A DNA stretch of 64,000 nt from Fen-1359 sp963710355 (GTDB lineage Bacteria > Planctomycetota > Phycisphaerae > Sedimentisphaerales > Anaerobacaceae), in the NCBI GenBank assembly GCA_963710355.1, contig CAVPZU010000001.1, positions 62,001 through 126,000 of the forward strand, written 5' to 3'. The notes under the pieces were generated by a model. It searched no databases. It saw only the letters and a program-made list of their open reading frames with translations, and was not told the origin of the DNA. The stretch's first letter is position 1; each line of letters starts with the position of its first letter. Below are positions 37,414 through 49,200 of this stretch, piece after piece. Position numbers and translations under genes: made by a program.

Positions 37414-37633
37414 TCCACTGCTCAATAATCATTTAGGGATATGGTACTATTTAACAATATTTCCGAAGTAAAACAAGAAAACTTGCGTCAACCCCCGTCA
37501 TAAGTTTGTGATGTGAGCGGAATAAAAAATTGAACTTTTTCAAAATTTTACGAACAATGGCCGATTGACATTGGTAGGAATTGACGATTATTATGACGGT
37601 AGTACCACAACTTTATTTCTTGGGCTGTTTATA

Positions 37634-39886
37634 ATGGTAAAGAATCGCAAAAGCTTCGCAGTCATACTAATTATCGTTTGTTTCTGGTGTGTCATCGGTT
37701 ATAGCCCGTTTGAAGCGTTGCTCTTAGGCGGTGAAGTCGTTAGTCAGCAAAAGCCCGATGAGCAGCTTGAGATTAACAAAACAGCACTTTTGGACGGCAA
37801 GGATGAGCAGATACGCGTAGGCGCTGCGTTTTTGATATTATCAGACCCCTCGCCGACCGCCCGGCAGGTTCTGCTCGACACATTGAAATCGGACAAAAAC
37901 AAACCTGCCCGCATAGCAGTCTGCAAGGCCTTGAGCAGATGCAGGACCGAAAAGAAAGAGGTTGCAAATAGTCAGGATTTTATCGCCCCCCTGATTTTGA
38001 TAATTGTTGCTTCCGAGGATGCAGACGAGGTTAGACAGGTTTCAGAAGCGCTGTTAATCTTCAGATACGAGGAAATATCCGCTCAAATCGAAAAGCTGGC
38101 GAAGGATTCATCAATGCCGCTTAAAACCCGCATCAACGCTTTATGTGCCCTGCAGCTTCAGCCTGATATGCGAGCGACGATACAGCTTATAAAACTTGTC
38201 GATGACCCCGATAAGCAGGTTGCTGCCGAGGCTGAAAAGACCCTGCGTTCAGTCGGCATTCCTTTCGGTCAGGACAGCGCCACCCGCAGGGAGATAATAA
38301 AGGAGCTGGAGGGCAAGGGAAAAGACAAGTTTCTCCAGGATTGGCTTATCAGGCAGGAACTCAACAAAAAGACACTCGATGAAAAGGTTAAACTTTGGAG
38401 AGAAAGGTATCTGGCGTCTTTGGATAAGCTTTATGCCCAGATTACTGATGATGTTGAGAAGGGAAAATTTCTTTCCGGGTTTCTGTCTGATTCCGAATCG
38501 GCTGTGAAGCTCTGGGCAATAGATAAGGTATATAAGTGGTGGGTGGGGACGGGGCCGAAATCAGGTATATTGGCGGAGGTCAGGCCGGCCCTGATGAGTT
38601 TGATTTCCGATTCGGACAGGGATGTTCGCTTGAGAACGGCGGCATTGTTGTCTTTGATAGGCGAGAGCGGCTGGGCAGGGCCTTTGTCCGAGCAGTATAA
38701 AAACGAGCAGGATGCGGAAGTGAAGACAGCACTTTTTGATGCTCTCGGGTGGGCGGCATATTACGGAAGTTTGCCTGACGCCTCTGTTAAAATTTCAATA
38801 GAACTTAAAAGACAGATACTTAAATGGGCAGAGGAATACATCTCAGATAGTGATGCAAAAATGGCAAAGATTGGTGCAGACGTAATAAAGAAACTGCTTG
38901 AACAGGATGGATTGACGCCGCAGGAGGCTGAGCATTATTTTGATGCTCTTGCGGACAGGTTCACCCAGAACCCCAATGATGAATCGCTTCGTTCGGAATT
39001 GCTTGGTGCAATGGCAAAACTATGCGCTAACAGCGCTTATAAGGACAGGGCTGTTCTTGTTTTCAGACCCCTGTTTGAGCTGGCGATTAAAAATCAGGCG
39101 GACAATATCAGGCAGGCGGCGGTTGAGGGGCTTATAAATATCGACAAGGCATCGGCCTTGAAAATGCTTCGGACTGATTTTATCAATGATAAAAATGCCG
39201 TAATCAGAGAAAAAATTATCGAGATTGCCGACAATCTTGGCACAAAGGAAGACCTCAACTGGCTGGCAGAAAAAATCGGAACTGATTCTGAAGGCAAGAG
39301 TGCCTGGCAGGCGATGCTCAAGATATTCAAACGAAGCGATTGCGCCGTCGTTTACGAATGGATAAGCAAACTTGAGGCGAAAAATAACGACGGCAAACTT
39401 ACGGGCGAGCAGATGCTTTTACTTCTCGAAACCGCTGAGGCCAAAATCACCGCAGAAAAAAATGCAAAGATGCTCAGGGATGTGCAGTCGAGGCTTTCAA
39501 AAATTTACAGGGCAAGCGGCGATTATGAAAAGGCGGCTAAATATATCGGCATACTGCTGCAGGGTGAGACGATACCGAGAGAAAAAGAGGCCCGATTGGC
39601 AGAACTGCTTGATGTCTATTTGAAATGGCCCAATATAGAGTCTGCCGCCCAGTTGTTGAGCAATCGGTTGCTGGAGGAGGACCTCGGTGAAAACAATCCG
39701 CTTATCATTTCAATTGAAAATTGTCTTGTGAGTCTTCCAGCCGGCACAGACCCCAATACTATACTTGGACCGCTGCGCAAGATACAAATAGCAGACAGCA
39801 GGCCAAAGTGGACAAAACAGATACAAAAATGGTCTGCACAATTTCGTGAAAAATCGTCAGAGCCGAATAAGCCGAAAGACAAATAA
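37634..39886 (+). CDS. Secreted or membrane-anchored HEAT-repeat protein
   Basis: About 750 residues. An N-terminal hydrophobic stretch (KSFAVILIIVCFWCVIGYS) is a signal or anchor. The rest is alpha-helical with repeats of HEAT type, for example IRVGAAFLILSDPSPTARQV, ARIAVCKALSRC, VKLWAIDKVYKWW, DVRLRTAALLSLIGESGW, NIRQAAVEGLINI. The C-terminal part resembles TPR helices (YRASGDYEKAAKYIGILLQG). Such proteins are scaffolds; no enzyme motif is seen. The longest reading starts at a TTG (37565), but ATG 37634 begins the signal directly. Function unknown; it lies in a group of secreted proteins including the secretin. Confidence 0.75.
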   Translation: MVKNRKSFAVILIIVCFWCVIGYSPFEALLLGGEVVSQQKPDEQLEINKTALLDGKDEQIRVGAAFLILSDPSPTARQVLLDTLKSDKNKPARIAVCKALSRCRTEKKEVANSQDFIAPLILIIVASEDADEVRQVSEALLIFRYEEISAQIEKLAKDSSMPLKTRINALCALQLQPDMRATIQLIKLVDDPDKQVAAEAEKTLRSVGIPFGQDSATRREIIKELEGKGKDKFLQDWLIRQELNKKTLDEKVKLWRERYLASLDKLYAQITDDVEKGKFLSGFLSDSESAVKLWAIDKVYKWWVGTGPKSGILAEVRPALMSLISDSDRDVRLRTAALLSLIGESGWAGPLSEQYKNEQDAEVKTALFDALGWAAYYGSLPDASVKISIELKRQILKWAEEYISDSDAKMAKIGADVIKKLLEQDGLTPQEAEHYFDALADRFTQNPNDESLRSELLGAMAKLCANSAYKDRAVLVFRPLFELAIKNQADNIRQAAVEGLINIDKASALKMLRTDFINDKNAVIREKIIEIADNLGTKEDLNWLAEKIGTDSEGKSAWQAMLKIFKRSDCAVVYEWISKLEAKNNDGKLTGEQMLLLLETAEAKITAEKNAKMLRDVQSRLSKIYRASGDYEKAAKYIGILLQGETIPREKEARLAELLDVYLKWPNIESAAQLLSNRLLEEDLGENNPLIISIENCLVSLPAGTDPNTILGPLRKIQIADSRPKWTKQIQKWSAQFREKSSEPNKPKDK

Positions 39887-39997
39887 AAGACCGCAGAAAT
39901 CAAAGTCCGCATAAAAGAAAGACACACAAAGTAAAGAGGGGTAAATCTACGAATTGCGAGCCGCGAGCCACGAATGCACTGCAACGCCAAATTGCAG

Positions 39998-41113
39998 TTA
40001 TTGTTTGAGCGGGCTGTCGCTGCCCAGAGGCGCCAGCCATTTTTTTCTACCGGCAGAAACCTCCTCCTCAAGCTTTTTCAAGCTTCTATTATATTCATCG
40101 AAATCGTCTGCATCCAGATACAGCCGATTTTCATTTAAGGCTTTCCTGGCATTGTCAATTGACTTCTGTGCCTGATAAAAATTACTGTTCTTAATATAAC
40201 CTCTGGCCTTTGTTAGAGCATCTTTTACAATCGCCTGAGTATAACCCTGTGCCACACTATTCTTCCTGCTCATTGTTGCAAGTTGGGCAAGTTCAGCACT
40301 TTTAATTTTTGGCGAAAAGACATTTTTGTTTGCATTAACCTTATCCTTTTTGTTCAAAATCCCGCCGTCTTCGGACCAGCTACCGCTTTTGACTGTGCTT
40401 TCACTTTCGTATAGAGACAAATCGGTCGGCGTAAAAGTGCCACCTATTTTTCCAACAGAAGTATCGATTTTGTGAATGTAATCCTCGGCGGTTTGTCCAT
40501 CGGGCAGCGACAACAGGCCGTTTTTTGCAACCTCTATAAAGCCTGCACGGGCATTGTCGAACTGGCCTTCGTTATATAACTCAACGCTGCGGTCATAAAT
40601 CTGTTTTATCTGCTTTTCCTGTTCTTTTAGCCAGCCTTCAATTTTCTTCAAACCGTTTTCAACCACATCCTTTTCTTTTGTAGTCAGAAGACCGCTGCCG
40701 TCCACCGCTTTAAGATGCGCCTTTGCCCTTATAAACTGTCCTTGCCTGATAAGCCTATCTGCTGACCTGATATGCTCTGTAGCCTCTTTCTTTTTGGATA
40801 CAGAATCTTTCGCTGCCTTCAGATATTTACTTAGTTTGGCATTTTCGGCATCGGTAAGATACTTTTTATATTTCTGAGCTCTCGTCAGACTATTGTACGA
40901 AGCCTCAAATAAGACTTGTTTATATTCTTCTATACCGACTGCAAGCAACTCAACAGCAACCGTCCGGGAAGCTTCCTGTCTTCCTACCGAACCAATATCA
41001 GAGCCGATTGGCTCCGGGTCATCTGCAACTGCAACAGGCAAAAGGAAAAGCAACACACCAAAAACCACTAATATGACCAACCAGCACCTTTTCGATAATT
41101 TTGCCTCTTTCAA
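39998..41113 (-). CDS. Exported coiled protein, short paralogue of the neighbouring secretin's N-terminal region
   Basis: 371 residues, TTG start with AAAGGGG eight bases upstream. Signal peptide WLVILVVFGVLLFLLPVAVA. The body is helical and Lys/Glu-rich. It follows the same plan as residues 50-360 of the secretin at 42386: GIEEYKQVLFEASYNSLTRA with GLEEYRQGYYEQAERTLTQA, YDRSVELYNEGQFDNARAGF with YNRSIDLYKAGELEKAREGF, DGQTAEDYIHKID with DGQKAEDYIAKID, and LNENRLYLDADDFDEYN with INENQFNLSKDLYKEYN. It has no secretin domain. It may be a periplasmic partner or competitor of the secretin (inference). TsaB lies between the two. Confidence 0.75.
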   Translation of the reverse strand: MKEAKLSKRCWLVILVVFGVLLFLLPVAVADDPEPIGSDIGSVGRQEASRTVAVELLAVGIEEYKQVLFEASYNSLTRAQKYKKYLTDAENAKLSKYLKAAKDSVSKKKEATEHIRSADRLIRQGQFIRAKAHLKAVDGSGLLTTKEKDVVENGLKKIEGWLKEQEKQIKQIYDRSVELYNEGQFDNARAGFIEVAKNGLLSLPDGQTAEDYIHKIDTSVGKIGGTFTPTDLSLYESESTVKSGSWSEDGGILNKKDKVNANKNVFSPKIKSAELAQLATMSRKNSVAQGYTQAIVKDALTKARGYIKNSNFYQAQKSIDNARKALNENRLYLDADDFDEYNRSLKKLEEEVSAGRKKWLAPLGSDSPLKQ

Positions 41114-41289
41114 AATTCGACCCCTTTCAAATCCTGACCGCCTGCGGCGAGAAGTTTTTAAGGAAAAAATTGATTTATCACTCGCCGAATTATAATATTG
41201 TCTTATCTGTGCGTAAACCCTTTAACTTGTGATAGTGAATTTTTCCTTATGACTTATAATGTTATTTATCGGACATACGCTAATCTATA

Positions 41290-42045
41290 ATGAGCGAAAT
41301 TGCCATTAAAAAACCAATTATTCTGGCCCTCGATACCTCCGGCAGGATTGGCTCGGTGGCGTTGGCCGTCGCCGATCGGCTTGTTGCAGAAAAACCCTTT
41401 TCCACGCCCGTCAGGCACAGTGCCGAAATTTTTCCCGCAATAACCGGTTTGCTTGAAGGCAGCAGCCTCGGTCCGCAGCAAATCGACCATATTTACATTT
41501 CGACAGGCCCCGGCTCATTTACAGGCCTGCGTATCGCCGTCGCCTTCGCCAGGATTATGCACCTCGCCAACAATAATATCAAAATTGTCGCCGTCGATAC
41601 GCTCGACTGTATCGCCTCGAACGTTATTGATTTCCAAAAACAAACAAAGACAGAAGTTAAAAAAATCGCAGCAATCCTCGACGCCAAAAGGGGGCAGTTC
41701 TTTACTGCTGTTTATGAGCGAAGGAATGAAAGTGGGCAGGCTTTGGGTTTTGCTGATTGCTGGGATAAAACGATTGATGATTGCTTGTCAACCGCACAGG
41801 AGTTTGTCGAACGATTTGCCGACTTGAATGACCCGGTCTGGCTTTTAGGCGAAGGCATGGTCTTCTACAAAAAAAAATTCGAGGCAAAAGGCATTGAATT
41901 TATTGATGACCAATTCTGGCGGCCTTCGGCCTCAAAGGTGCTGCTGCTCGGCTACAGGCTCGCTCTTGCAGGCCGATTCGCCGACCCGCTCGCATTAGTT
42001 CCCAGATACATCCAGCGGCCCGACATAATACCAAAGAACATTTAG
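41290..42045 (+). CDS. tsaB: tRNA threonylcarbamoyladenosine biosynthesis protein TsaB
   Basis: 251 residues of the ASKHA fold. N-terminal ILALDTSGRIGSVALAVAD, then HSAEIFPAITGLLEG, and YISTGPGSFTGLRIAVAFAR, the family hallmark. IAAILDAKRGQFFTAVYE and the C-terminal PLALVPRYIQRPDI also fit. TsaB partners TsaD and TsaE in making t6A37 of ANN-decoding tRNAs. It appears to be a single gene here, read in the opposite direction to the exported protein before it. Confidence 0.93.
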   Translation: MSEIAIKKPIILALDTSGRIGSVALAVADRLVAEKPFSTPVRHSAEIFPAITGLLEGSSLGPQQIDHIYISTGPGSFTGLRIAVAFARIMHLANNNIKIVAVDTLDCIASNVIDFQKQTKTEVKKIAAILDAKRGQFFTAVYERRNESGQALGFADCWDKTIDDCLSTAQEFVERFADLNDPVWLLGEGMVFYKKKFEAKGIEFIDDQFWRPSASKVLLLGYRLALAGRFADPLALVPRYIQRPDIIPKNI

Positions 42046-42385
42046 TATTCCGCCGCAATGCTGCGGGTTTACGCCCGTAGAAATTTAATAACCGGATTGT
42101 TTCTTATCCTTTTATTGGAGGGAACGGCAAAAAACTTGCGTTTTTATGCTTTTTTGCGGCTGATTTGAGCATGGAAAAAGAATTTTTGAAATTTATCGGA
42201 TTTTCTTTTTTCAAAGGTATAATATCATACATTATAGGTCGGTGCGCTTATGGCTAAATTTTTACTTGCAAAACTGGGTAAATCTATGTAGACTACACTA
42301 TCATAGGATAACCTATCTTACTACGGTGGGTAAGTTTATGTTAATTTAAGCAAAGTTCGCCTTATATTTTGGCAGGAGGTTGATT
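42046..42385. other. Leader region of the secretin gene
   Basis: 340 bases without a gene. It should hold the secretin promoter. Compact inverted sequences occur around 42297-42335 (CTATCATAGGATAACCTATC) but I could not match them to a known riboswitch. AGGAGG at 42374-42379 decides the secretin start. Confidence 0.4.
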
Positions 42386-45300
42386 TTGGAAAAGATTAGA
42401 ATATTCCAAAAACATTTCGGTAGAATGTCCATTTATACTTTCCTTGCATTAGCAGCCGTCTTTGCTGTTTGCACTACGGGCTGGACGCAGGATAACAGGG
42501 TGACAGATGCGAATGCTGAGAGACACGAGGCAGCCAACGCCATAGTAAGTCACTTTATGCAGACAGGTCTTGAAGAGTATCGGCAGGGCTATTACGAACA
42601 GGCGGAAAGAACGCTCACACAAGCCCTCGAATACCGACAGTATCTGGATGCAAAGACCCAGGATGAACTTGATAAACTGCTGGAGAGGGCCCGCAGGGCA
42701 AAAGAAGAGAGAAACAAAATTCTGGAGGTTGTCCGCAATGCAAACCAGTTAGTCGCCGACGGCAAACTGGGCAATGCAAAAGAAAAACTCGAATTGGTCC
42801 GCTACAGTGAGTATCTGAATGCAGAAGAGCGCGACCTTATTGCCGAGGGACTTAAAAAACTGGATGTTCAGGTAAGCAATCAACGCAAGGAGGTTGCCGA
42901 GATTTACAATCGCAGCATCGATTTGTACAAGGCGGGGGAGCTTGAAAAGGCCAGAGAGGGTTTTGTTAAGATAGTTGGCAATGATTTGCTCGTTCCGCCT
43001 GATGGACAGAAGGCGGAAGATTATATTGCCAAGATAGACGCTCAATCTGCTCAGAAGGTAGCTGTTCCTGAAAAGAAGGCGACGGTGACTGGAAAGGCTA
43101 CAGCGGATATTCTTGAGACTGTGCCGGTGCCTGCTCGGGATAATAAGCTGGCTCGGCCTGTTGTCGATGCAGGTGCAGATAATTACATTGAAAAAGTCAA
43201 TCAAAAGATGAATGTTATAAAGGGGCATACAAAAGCGGTCGTCAGCGATGCCAATGAAAAGGCTGATAATTTTATCGACGCCGGCCAGTTCGTTGAGGCA
43301 AGGGCAGAGATTGAAAATGCCCAGCGCCTTATCAATGAGAATCAGTTCAATCTTAGCAAAGACCTTTATAAGGAATATAACGATAAATTGACGGCTCTCA
43401 GAATAAAAGTGGACGAGAGAGAAATCGCAAAGAAGATTCAGCAGGCAAATATACGTGAGAAGGATGCTGGTGAAGCTCAAAGAAAATTCAGAGAGGATAT
43501 TGAGAAGGAAAAGAAGCAAAGAGTTAAGGATCTTATGGACCGCGCAAAGGATTATCAGAAGCAGCAGAGATATGAGGAGGCGCTCGGCCAGCTTGAAATT
43601 CTGCTTTCGATTGACCCGATGCACAATGAAGCGCTGCTGCTCAAGCAGACGCTCGATGATACGGTTAACTTCCGTAAGCAGCTCGAGGTCCAGAAGGAAG
43701 GGGACAAGGAAAGGGTCGGGATACTGCGTGAGACAGATAGCTCCGGTATTCCTTATGCTTCCGAGATAACGCATCCAAAGAACTGGCGTGAAATTATTGA
43801 AAAACCAACTCGTCAGCCTAAAGGAATCATCGGTCAGGACAGGGCTGATAAGGAGACTTATGAGCATCTGGATAAGGAGGTAGATTTGCCGAGACTGAGT
43901 CCTTTGATGGGATTAGCGGAGGCATTAGAGGAAATCAAAAATTCCGTCAGCCCACCCTTAAAGATGTTCGTCAACTGGCGAGATTTAAGAGACAATGCCG
44001 GTGTTGAAGAGACAACAGAAATCAAGATGATTGATGCTATGGCGGGCGTTCCTCTTAAGGCAGCCCTGGAGCCCTGTTAGAGGCTATCTCAAGCGGAGAT
44101 GTAAGGATAAGTTATATTGTTGACAGCGGAATTATCACTATAGCTACAGAAAATTCACTGCGTCCAAAGCTTATACCTTTGATGTATGATATTACCGACA
44201 TAGCCGGCAGACCCGCCAACTTTACGTCGGAGAACATGGCGCAGAACATGATGGGTGGTGGTATGGGCGGCGGTATGGGCGGCGGTATGGGCGGTGGTAT
44301 GGGCGGCGGTATGGGCGGTGGCATGGGCGGTGGCATGGGCGGTGGTATGAGTGGTGGCATGGGCGGTATGAGCGGTGGTATGGGTGGTGGCATGGGCGGC
44401 GGCATGGGCGGTGGCATGGGCGGTGGTGGCGGTGGCATGGGCGGTGGTGGCGGCGGCATGGGCGGCGGCCAGGGCGGCTTTGTTGAGTACACTTACGAAA
44501 TGGAAGCTCAAAAACTGTTTAGAATGTATCAGCTCGGAGAACTTATTAGACGCACAATCTCACCGGGCACCTGGAATCAGATTGTAATACCGCAGCTCGG
44601 CGGTGGCATGGGCGGTGGCATGGGCGGTGGCATGGGCGGTGGCATGGGCGGCGGTATGGTCGGCGGTGTTGGCGGAGTTGTAGGCGCTGCTGCTGGAGTT
44701 GAAGAGGACAAGACAAAGGGAACAATAGGGTTTTCTCAGGGTAAATATATGGTTGTTCGCCATACCCTTGAGGTTCAAAAACAGGTTGAAACATTGCTTA
44801 ACCAGATGCGAATAGCTCTCGGCGAACAGGTTTCTATAGAGGCAAGGTTCCTGATTGTTGGGGAAAATTTCCTCGAAGACCTCGGTGCGAACGTCGATAT
44901 TACTTATGACCCGGGGGTAAAAGGCCAGAACGTGATTCAGATGAACCAGAGCCTCCTCTGATATAACCAAACCGGCAGAAACAAAGGTTACAGGCAGTCT
45001 TGCGGGAGCTGGCGTGGCTGCTACGATTACAGGCGGGTTTGGTAATGCACTGGTTGATGACCTGCAGGTGGATTTTATCATCAGAGCTACGCAGGCCCAC
45101 AGGGATTCCAAAATCTTGACGGCGCCGAAGATTACAGTCCTCAGCGGCGAAACCGCGGCAATATCGGTTATAACTTCTAAAACAATAGCCTTGCCTCCTC
45201 TTCCTATTGTTAGTCAGACGGCGGCAACAACAGCAGCAGTACCGCAATATTTCCCGATATATACAGGCCCTCAACTTACTGTCACACCGATTATTTCGCA

Positions 45301-45733
45301 GGATAAAAAGCATGTATTGCTGAATATTACTGCTCTGGTTAGTGAATTTGTCCAGTTGGACGTCTATCATATAGAGACCCCTTATGGCGGCGCCGCGACA
45401 GTAACGAGTACAATTGCTGTCCCAGGACAGCCGGCTGTTCTGGCTTATGACGTTCAGACGCCGGAAACAGAAACATCTACCGTTCAGACACGCGTAAGTG
45501 TGCCTGATGGCGGAACATTACTGCTCGGCGGTTTGAAGATAACAGCAGAGACGGAAATAGAGGCTGGTGTGCCTATATTGAGCAAGATACCAATCCTCGG
45601 CAGGGCATTTGATAATCGAAGCAAGATAAAAGATAATAAGATACTGCTGATACTTGTTAAGCCGACCATTATTCTGCAGACAGAGAAAGATAATGAGGCT
45701 ATATCTGCAATGGAGCTTCCGAGCGGCGGATAA
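42386..45733 (+). CDS. Secretin-family outer-membrane protein with Gly/Met-rich insert, two one-base frame breaks
   Basis: About 1,116 residues when read through. TTG 42386 is six bases after AGGAGG and gives a signal peptide FLALAAVFAVCTTGWTQ. Residues 40-380 are TPR-like and coiled (paralogue at 39998). After a missing G near 44071 come ALLEAISSGDVRISYIVDSG and IITIATENSLRPKLI, an N1/STN-like secretin domain. A Gly/Met repeat follows (44250-44478 and again 44599-44660), then VEARFLIVGENFLEDLG-type sequence (SIEARFLIVGENFLEDLGAN). A surplus base near 44950 moves the frame to the secretin core: KILTAPKITVLSGETAAISV, VSVPDGGTLLLGGLKITAET, VPILSKIPILGRAFDNRSKI, LLILVKPTIIL. It would form a multimeric outer-membrane channel for type II secretion or pilus export. 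No other secretion genes are near. Confidence 0.82.
44250..44478 (+). repeat. Coding tandem repeat, Gly-Gly-Gly-Met units
   Basis: About 19 imperfect copies of the 12-base unit ATGGGCGGYGGY, encoding GGGM, with some variants (GMSGGM, GGGGGM). A shorter block of the same kind, five to six units, lies at 44599-44660. Expansion and contraction by slippage are likely. It interrupts the secretin between its N-domain and core. Confidence 0.9.
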
Positions 45734-45774
45734 GGTTTTGGATTATATGTATCGTGGTTTGGCGTGAGATTAGA

Positions 45775-45810
45775 GACACCCCTTTTGAAGCAAAGAAGGG
45801 GTGTCTTTTT
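45775..45810 (+). terminator. Rho-independent terminator after the secretin
   Basis: Ten perfect pairs GACACCCCTT with AAGGGGTGTC around an 11-base loop, followed directly by TTTTT. It lies 40 bases after the secretin stop. Confidence 0.9.
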
Positions 45811-45995
45811 GTTGATTGATTCGAAAACTATTATGATGTTGAAATACTCATTAACGCAAAATTTCTGAAATATGTTGATGTCTATCTTTTGGTCGCCGTC
45901 AGCATAACAAACATCGCACGGAAAAATAGTAATAAGTCAGTCAGAACGACCAGACAATTTCCATTGAAGAAAACAACTGATTGGAGGCTTGTAAT

Positions 45996-46094
45996 ATGCA
46001 ATTTTTCAAGGGAACTGCAATAGAACCTCGAAATACGAAGTTTGATTTGATTGTGAATGATTTGGGAAAAGCAACTTATAGTCCTAATAACTAA
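45996..46094 (+). CDS. Possible small protein (32 aa)
   Basis: An ATG with GGAGG eight bases upstream opens a 32-codon frame reading MQFFKGTAIEPRNTKFDLIV, then NDLGKATYSPNN. Nothing else in the 440-base gap between the terminator and the next gene looks coding. The good ribosome site is the only support; I do not recognise it, and chance is a real alternative. Confidence 0.3.
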   Translation: MQFFKGTAIEPRNTKFDLIVNDLGKATYSPNN

Positions 46095-46254
46095 ATGTCC
46101 AATATGTAATTTATTTGAATTAAAGATGTTAGTGTTATTATAATAGATATGCAGAAAGATGGCATTTTATCGGAATATTCGGTTTTGAAGTCATCTTTCA
46201 GCTTTATTTAGACGATATGAAAATGATAAAAAATAAGGATTTCTGGAGAAAAAA

Positions 46255-49200
46255 ATGAGGCGAGAAAAACTGATACTGCCTAAAAGCTGGCGTTTTCTGA
46301 TTAGTTTGGTAATCTTGTTGTCGGTAGAAGCTTCCGCCCTATCGGCGGTTCGGCTCGTTCCATCGAGGGACTATCCCACAATTCAATCTGCTATTAATGC
46401 TGCTGTTAATGGTGATGAGGTAGTCGTTGCCCTGGGTACCTACACAGGCTCCGGCAACCGCGACCTGGACTTTAAGGGAAAGGCGATTACTGTAAGAAGC
46501 CAGATAAATCCTGCCAACCCTGACTGGAATATCATTGCTGCCACGATCATTGACTGTGGGGGTAGTGCAGATGCGCCACATCGGGCTTTTTGGTTCCACA
46601 CTCACGAAGGCTCCAATAGTCAAGTTCTGGGATTTACCATCAGAAACGGTTACGCCAGAGGCCTCAGAGGTGCAGATGGTAGTTTTGCGGCTGTCCCTCG
46701 TCCTGTTCCCTATCAGTCCGTTGACCCTGCTGACCCCAACGGCGCACCACGCGCCGAAAATGGTCACGACTCTGCTGATAGTAATGGTGTTGGCGGTGGA
46801 ATCCTTTGTGAGAACACAAGTTCACCGACTATAACATACTGTGTAATAACCAACTGTACCGTCACTGGTGGCCAGGGTGGCGATGGTGCAAACGGCCAAT
46901 CGGGCCCCTGGTCATACCAGCCGCCTGACCCCAATGCGAACAGGGTGACAGTTAATAATGGCCAGTGGGGTGGCAACGGAGGGGCGGGCCATGGAGATGG
47001 CCTCGGTGGAGGTATCGCCTGTCTGGGCGGTAGTAGCCCAAACATTAATGATTGTATCATAAAGGATAATTTTGCCCGCGGCGGCTGCGGCGGAGACGGC
47101 GGGGCCGGCGGGAACGGTACGTCCACTGGGTCGCCGCCGACTTACAGCGGAAATGGAAGTTTCGGTGGAAACGCCGGAGATAGCTATGGAGATGGTATGG
47201 GTGGTGGTATCTACTGTGAAAAATCAAGTGTACCAGCCATCGTCAATTGCACCTTCACCAACAACATCGCCACGACAGGCGCCAGAGCAGCGGGCGGCGT
47301 GGCAGGCGCGGGCACCGCAATAGCCGCCCCCATTGGCCCGGCTACAAACGGCGCCGATGGCTTCGTGTATTCAACCGGCGGTATTGCCGGCGGTGCGGCC
47401 TATTACTACAAAGCGAATACAAACTTCACCAACTGCACATTTACCGCTAACAAGGCCTACGAAGCCTACATAAATTATTTCAGCCCATTATTAGGCGAAG
47501 ATATTTCGGCATACACCGTAGGTGGCGCTTTGTATTCTAAAGGGTCTAACACCGTCGTTCTCAATACCTGCGATTTTATAGACAATGTGGGTGGTGCGGT
47601 CTATTGCGGCTCCAACAGCACGGTGTATATCAACAACAATGCTTACCCCAGCCACAAGTGCTTATTTACGGGCAACTCTAACCCCAACGGTTCCGGCGGT
47701 GCTGTCTACATCGGTCCCGCCGGTAGCGCAAACATCCAAAACTGCATCTTCGGGGGCAATTCAGCTGACGGTGACGGCGGCGCCTTGAAAAGTGAAAGCG
47801 GTATCACAATGCAGAGCTGCTCGTTCAGCGGCAATACCGCTCAGTACGGCTATGGCGGCGCAGCTGATGTCTATACGAGCGGCGCGCCTTTACCACTGGG
47901 GATAACCGTCAACAATTGCAGCTTTTCCAAAAATCAGGCGCTAATTGGCGGAGGTTTCTCTTCTGAAAACTTCAAAGCCACATTTACCAGTTGTTACTTC
48001 ATCGGCAACACCGCCGAAAGAAGCGGCGGGCTGGATTTGGTAAATGGAGATGTTACCATTACCGGCGGCAGCGTCGTCAAAGACAATGTTGCCACAGGCG
48101 GCAACGGCGGCGGCTTGGATTGTCAATACACTACAGCGAATATTTCCCACAGCACTTTTGCGGGCAATCTTGCCATCGGTTTTTCTCCGAGCGGCGGCTG
48201 CGGCGGCGCAATTTACTTCGACGGCTTGGCCACCTCGGCCACTACGCATCTAGTTTTCAACTGCCTTATGACAGGCAACTCCGCTACCGTTGACGGCGGC
48301 GCGATTTACTCCTACAACGCAGTGCCTGTAATAAAAAATTGTACCTTCGACAATGACTTCGCAGGCGGTTGTGGCGGAGCCATATTTTCCGACTGGGATT
48401 CGCTGCCCCAGATTACCAACTGTATATTCAGGGAATGCAGCAGCCATGCAATACACGAAGAGGACTACGGCGGCGATGCTCACGCAACATACTGTTTATT
48501 TTTTAACAATCCCGACGGCGATTACTACGATTTGGGGACGCGTTTAGTTTATACAGGGAGTACAGGCCCCCACCCGGTAGGCAGTATTCCCGGCGGCAGC
48601 AATACTAATCTATATGGCGACCCTCTTTTTGTGAACGGTGACCTTGGCGGCTATTACCTAAGCCAGATTGCTGCTGGTCAGGGTAGTGACAGTCCGGCTG
48701 TGGACAAGGGAAGCGGCACGGCTGTAAGCCTCGGGTTAAATACATATACAACCCGAACAGACAATGTCGGCGATGCCGGCCTGGTTGACATAGGGTATCA
48801 TCACTACAAGAGCTCCGCTGTCGGGACTTTTCAGTTGACTGCAAGTGTCGTCGGTGACCACGGCAGCATTACTCCGGCCAGCGGCACCTATCCCGCCGGT
48901 ACTATTGTGACGCTTACCGCCACGCCGAACCCTGGCTGGCTGGTTAAGGCCTGGACCGGAACCGACAACGACAGCTCCACCGAGTCAACCAACACTGTTG
49001 TTATGTACGCCGACAGGACGGTCGCCGTCGAGTTCAGACAGCTGAGAACCCTTATAGTTTCTGTTGGTGGCGGTCAGCAGGGCTATTACTCAGATATCCA
49101 GAACGCAGTTATTGATGCCGATAATGGCGATACGATTGTGGTCTACCCCGGCACCTATTACAGTTCATATCAATATTACGAACTGGCGCTTATGGTGGAC

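Noticed and set aside
42046..42379. Riboswitch (c-di-GMP type) before the secretin
   Set aside because: Compared by eye with the class I consensus; the conserved GCAAAGCC-type core is not there.
44112..44511. Long minus-strand frames of Pro-Met or Ala-His-Thr repeats
   Set aside because: They are the complement of the GGGM-coding repeat in the secretin; low-complexity shadows with no ribosome site.
44250..44660. CRISPR-like periodicity
   Set aside because: The 12-base period is contiguous without spacers and lies in frame inside a coding region.
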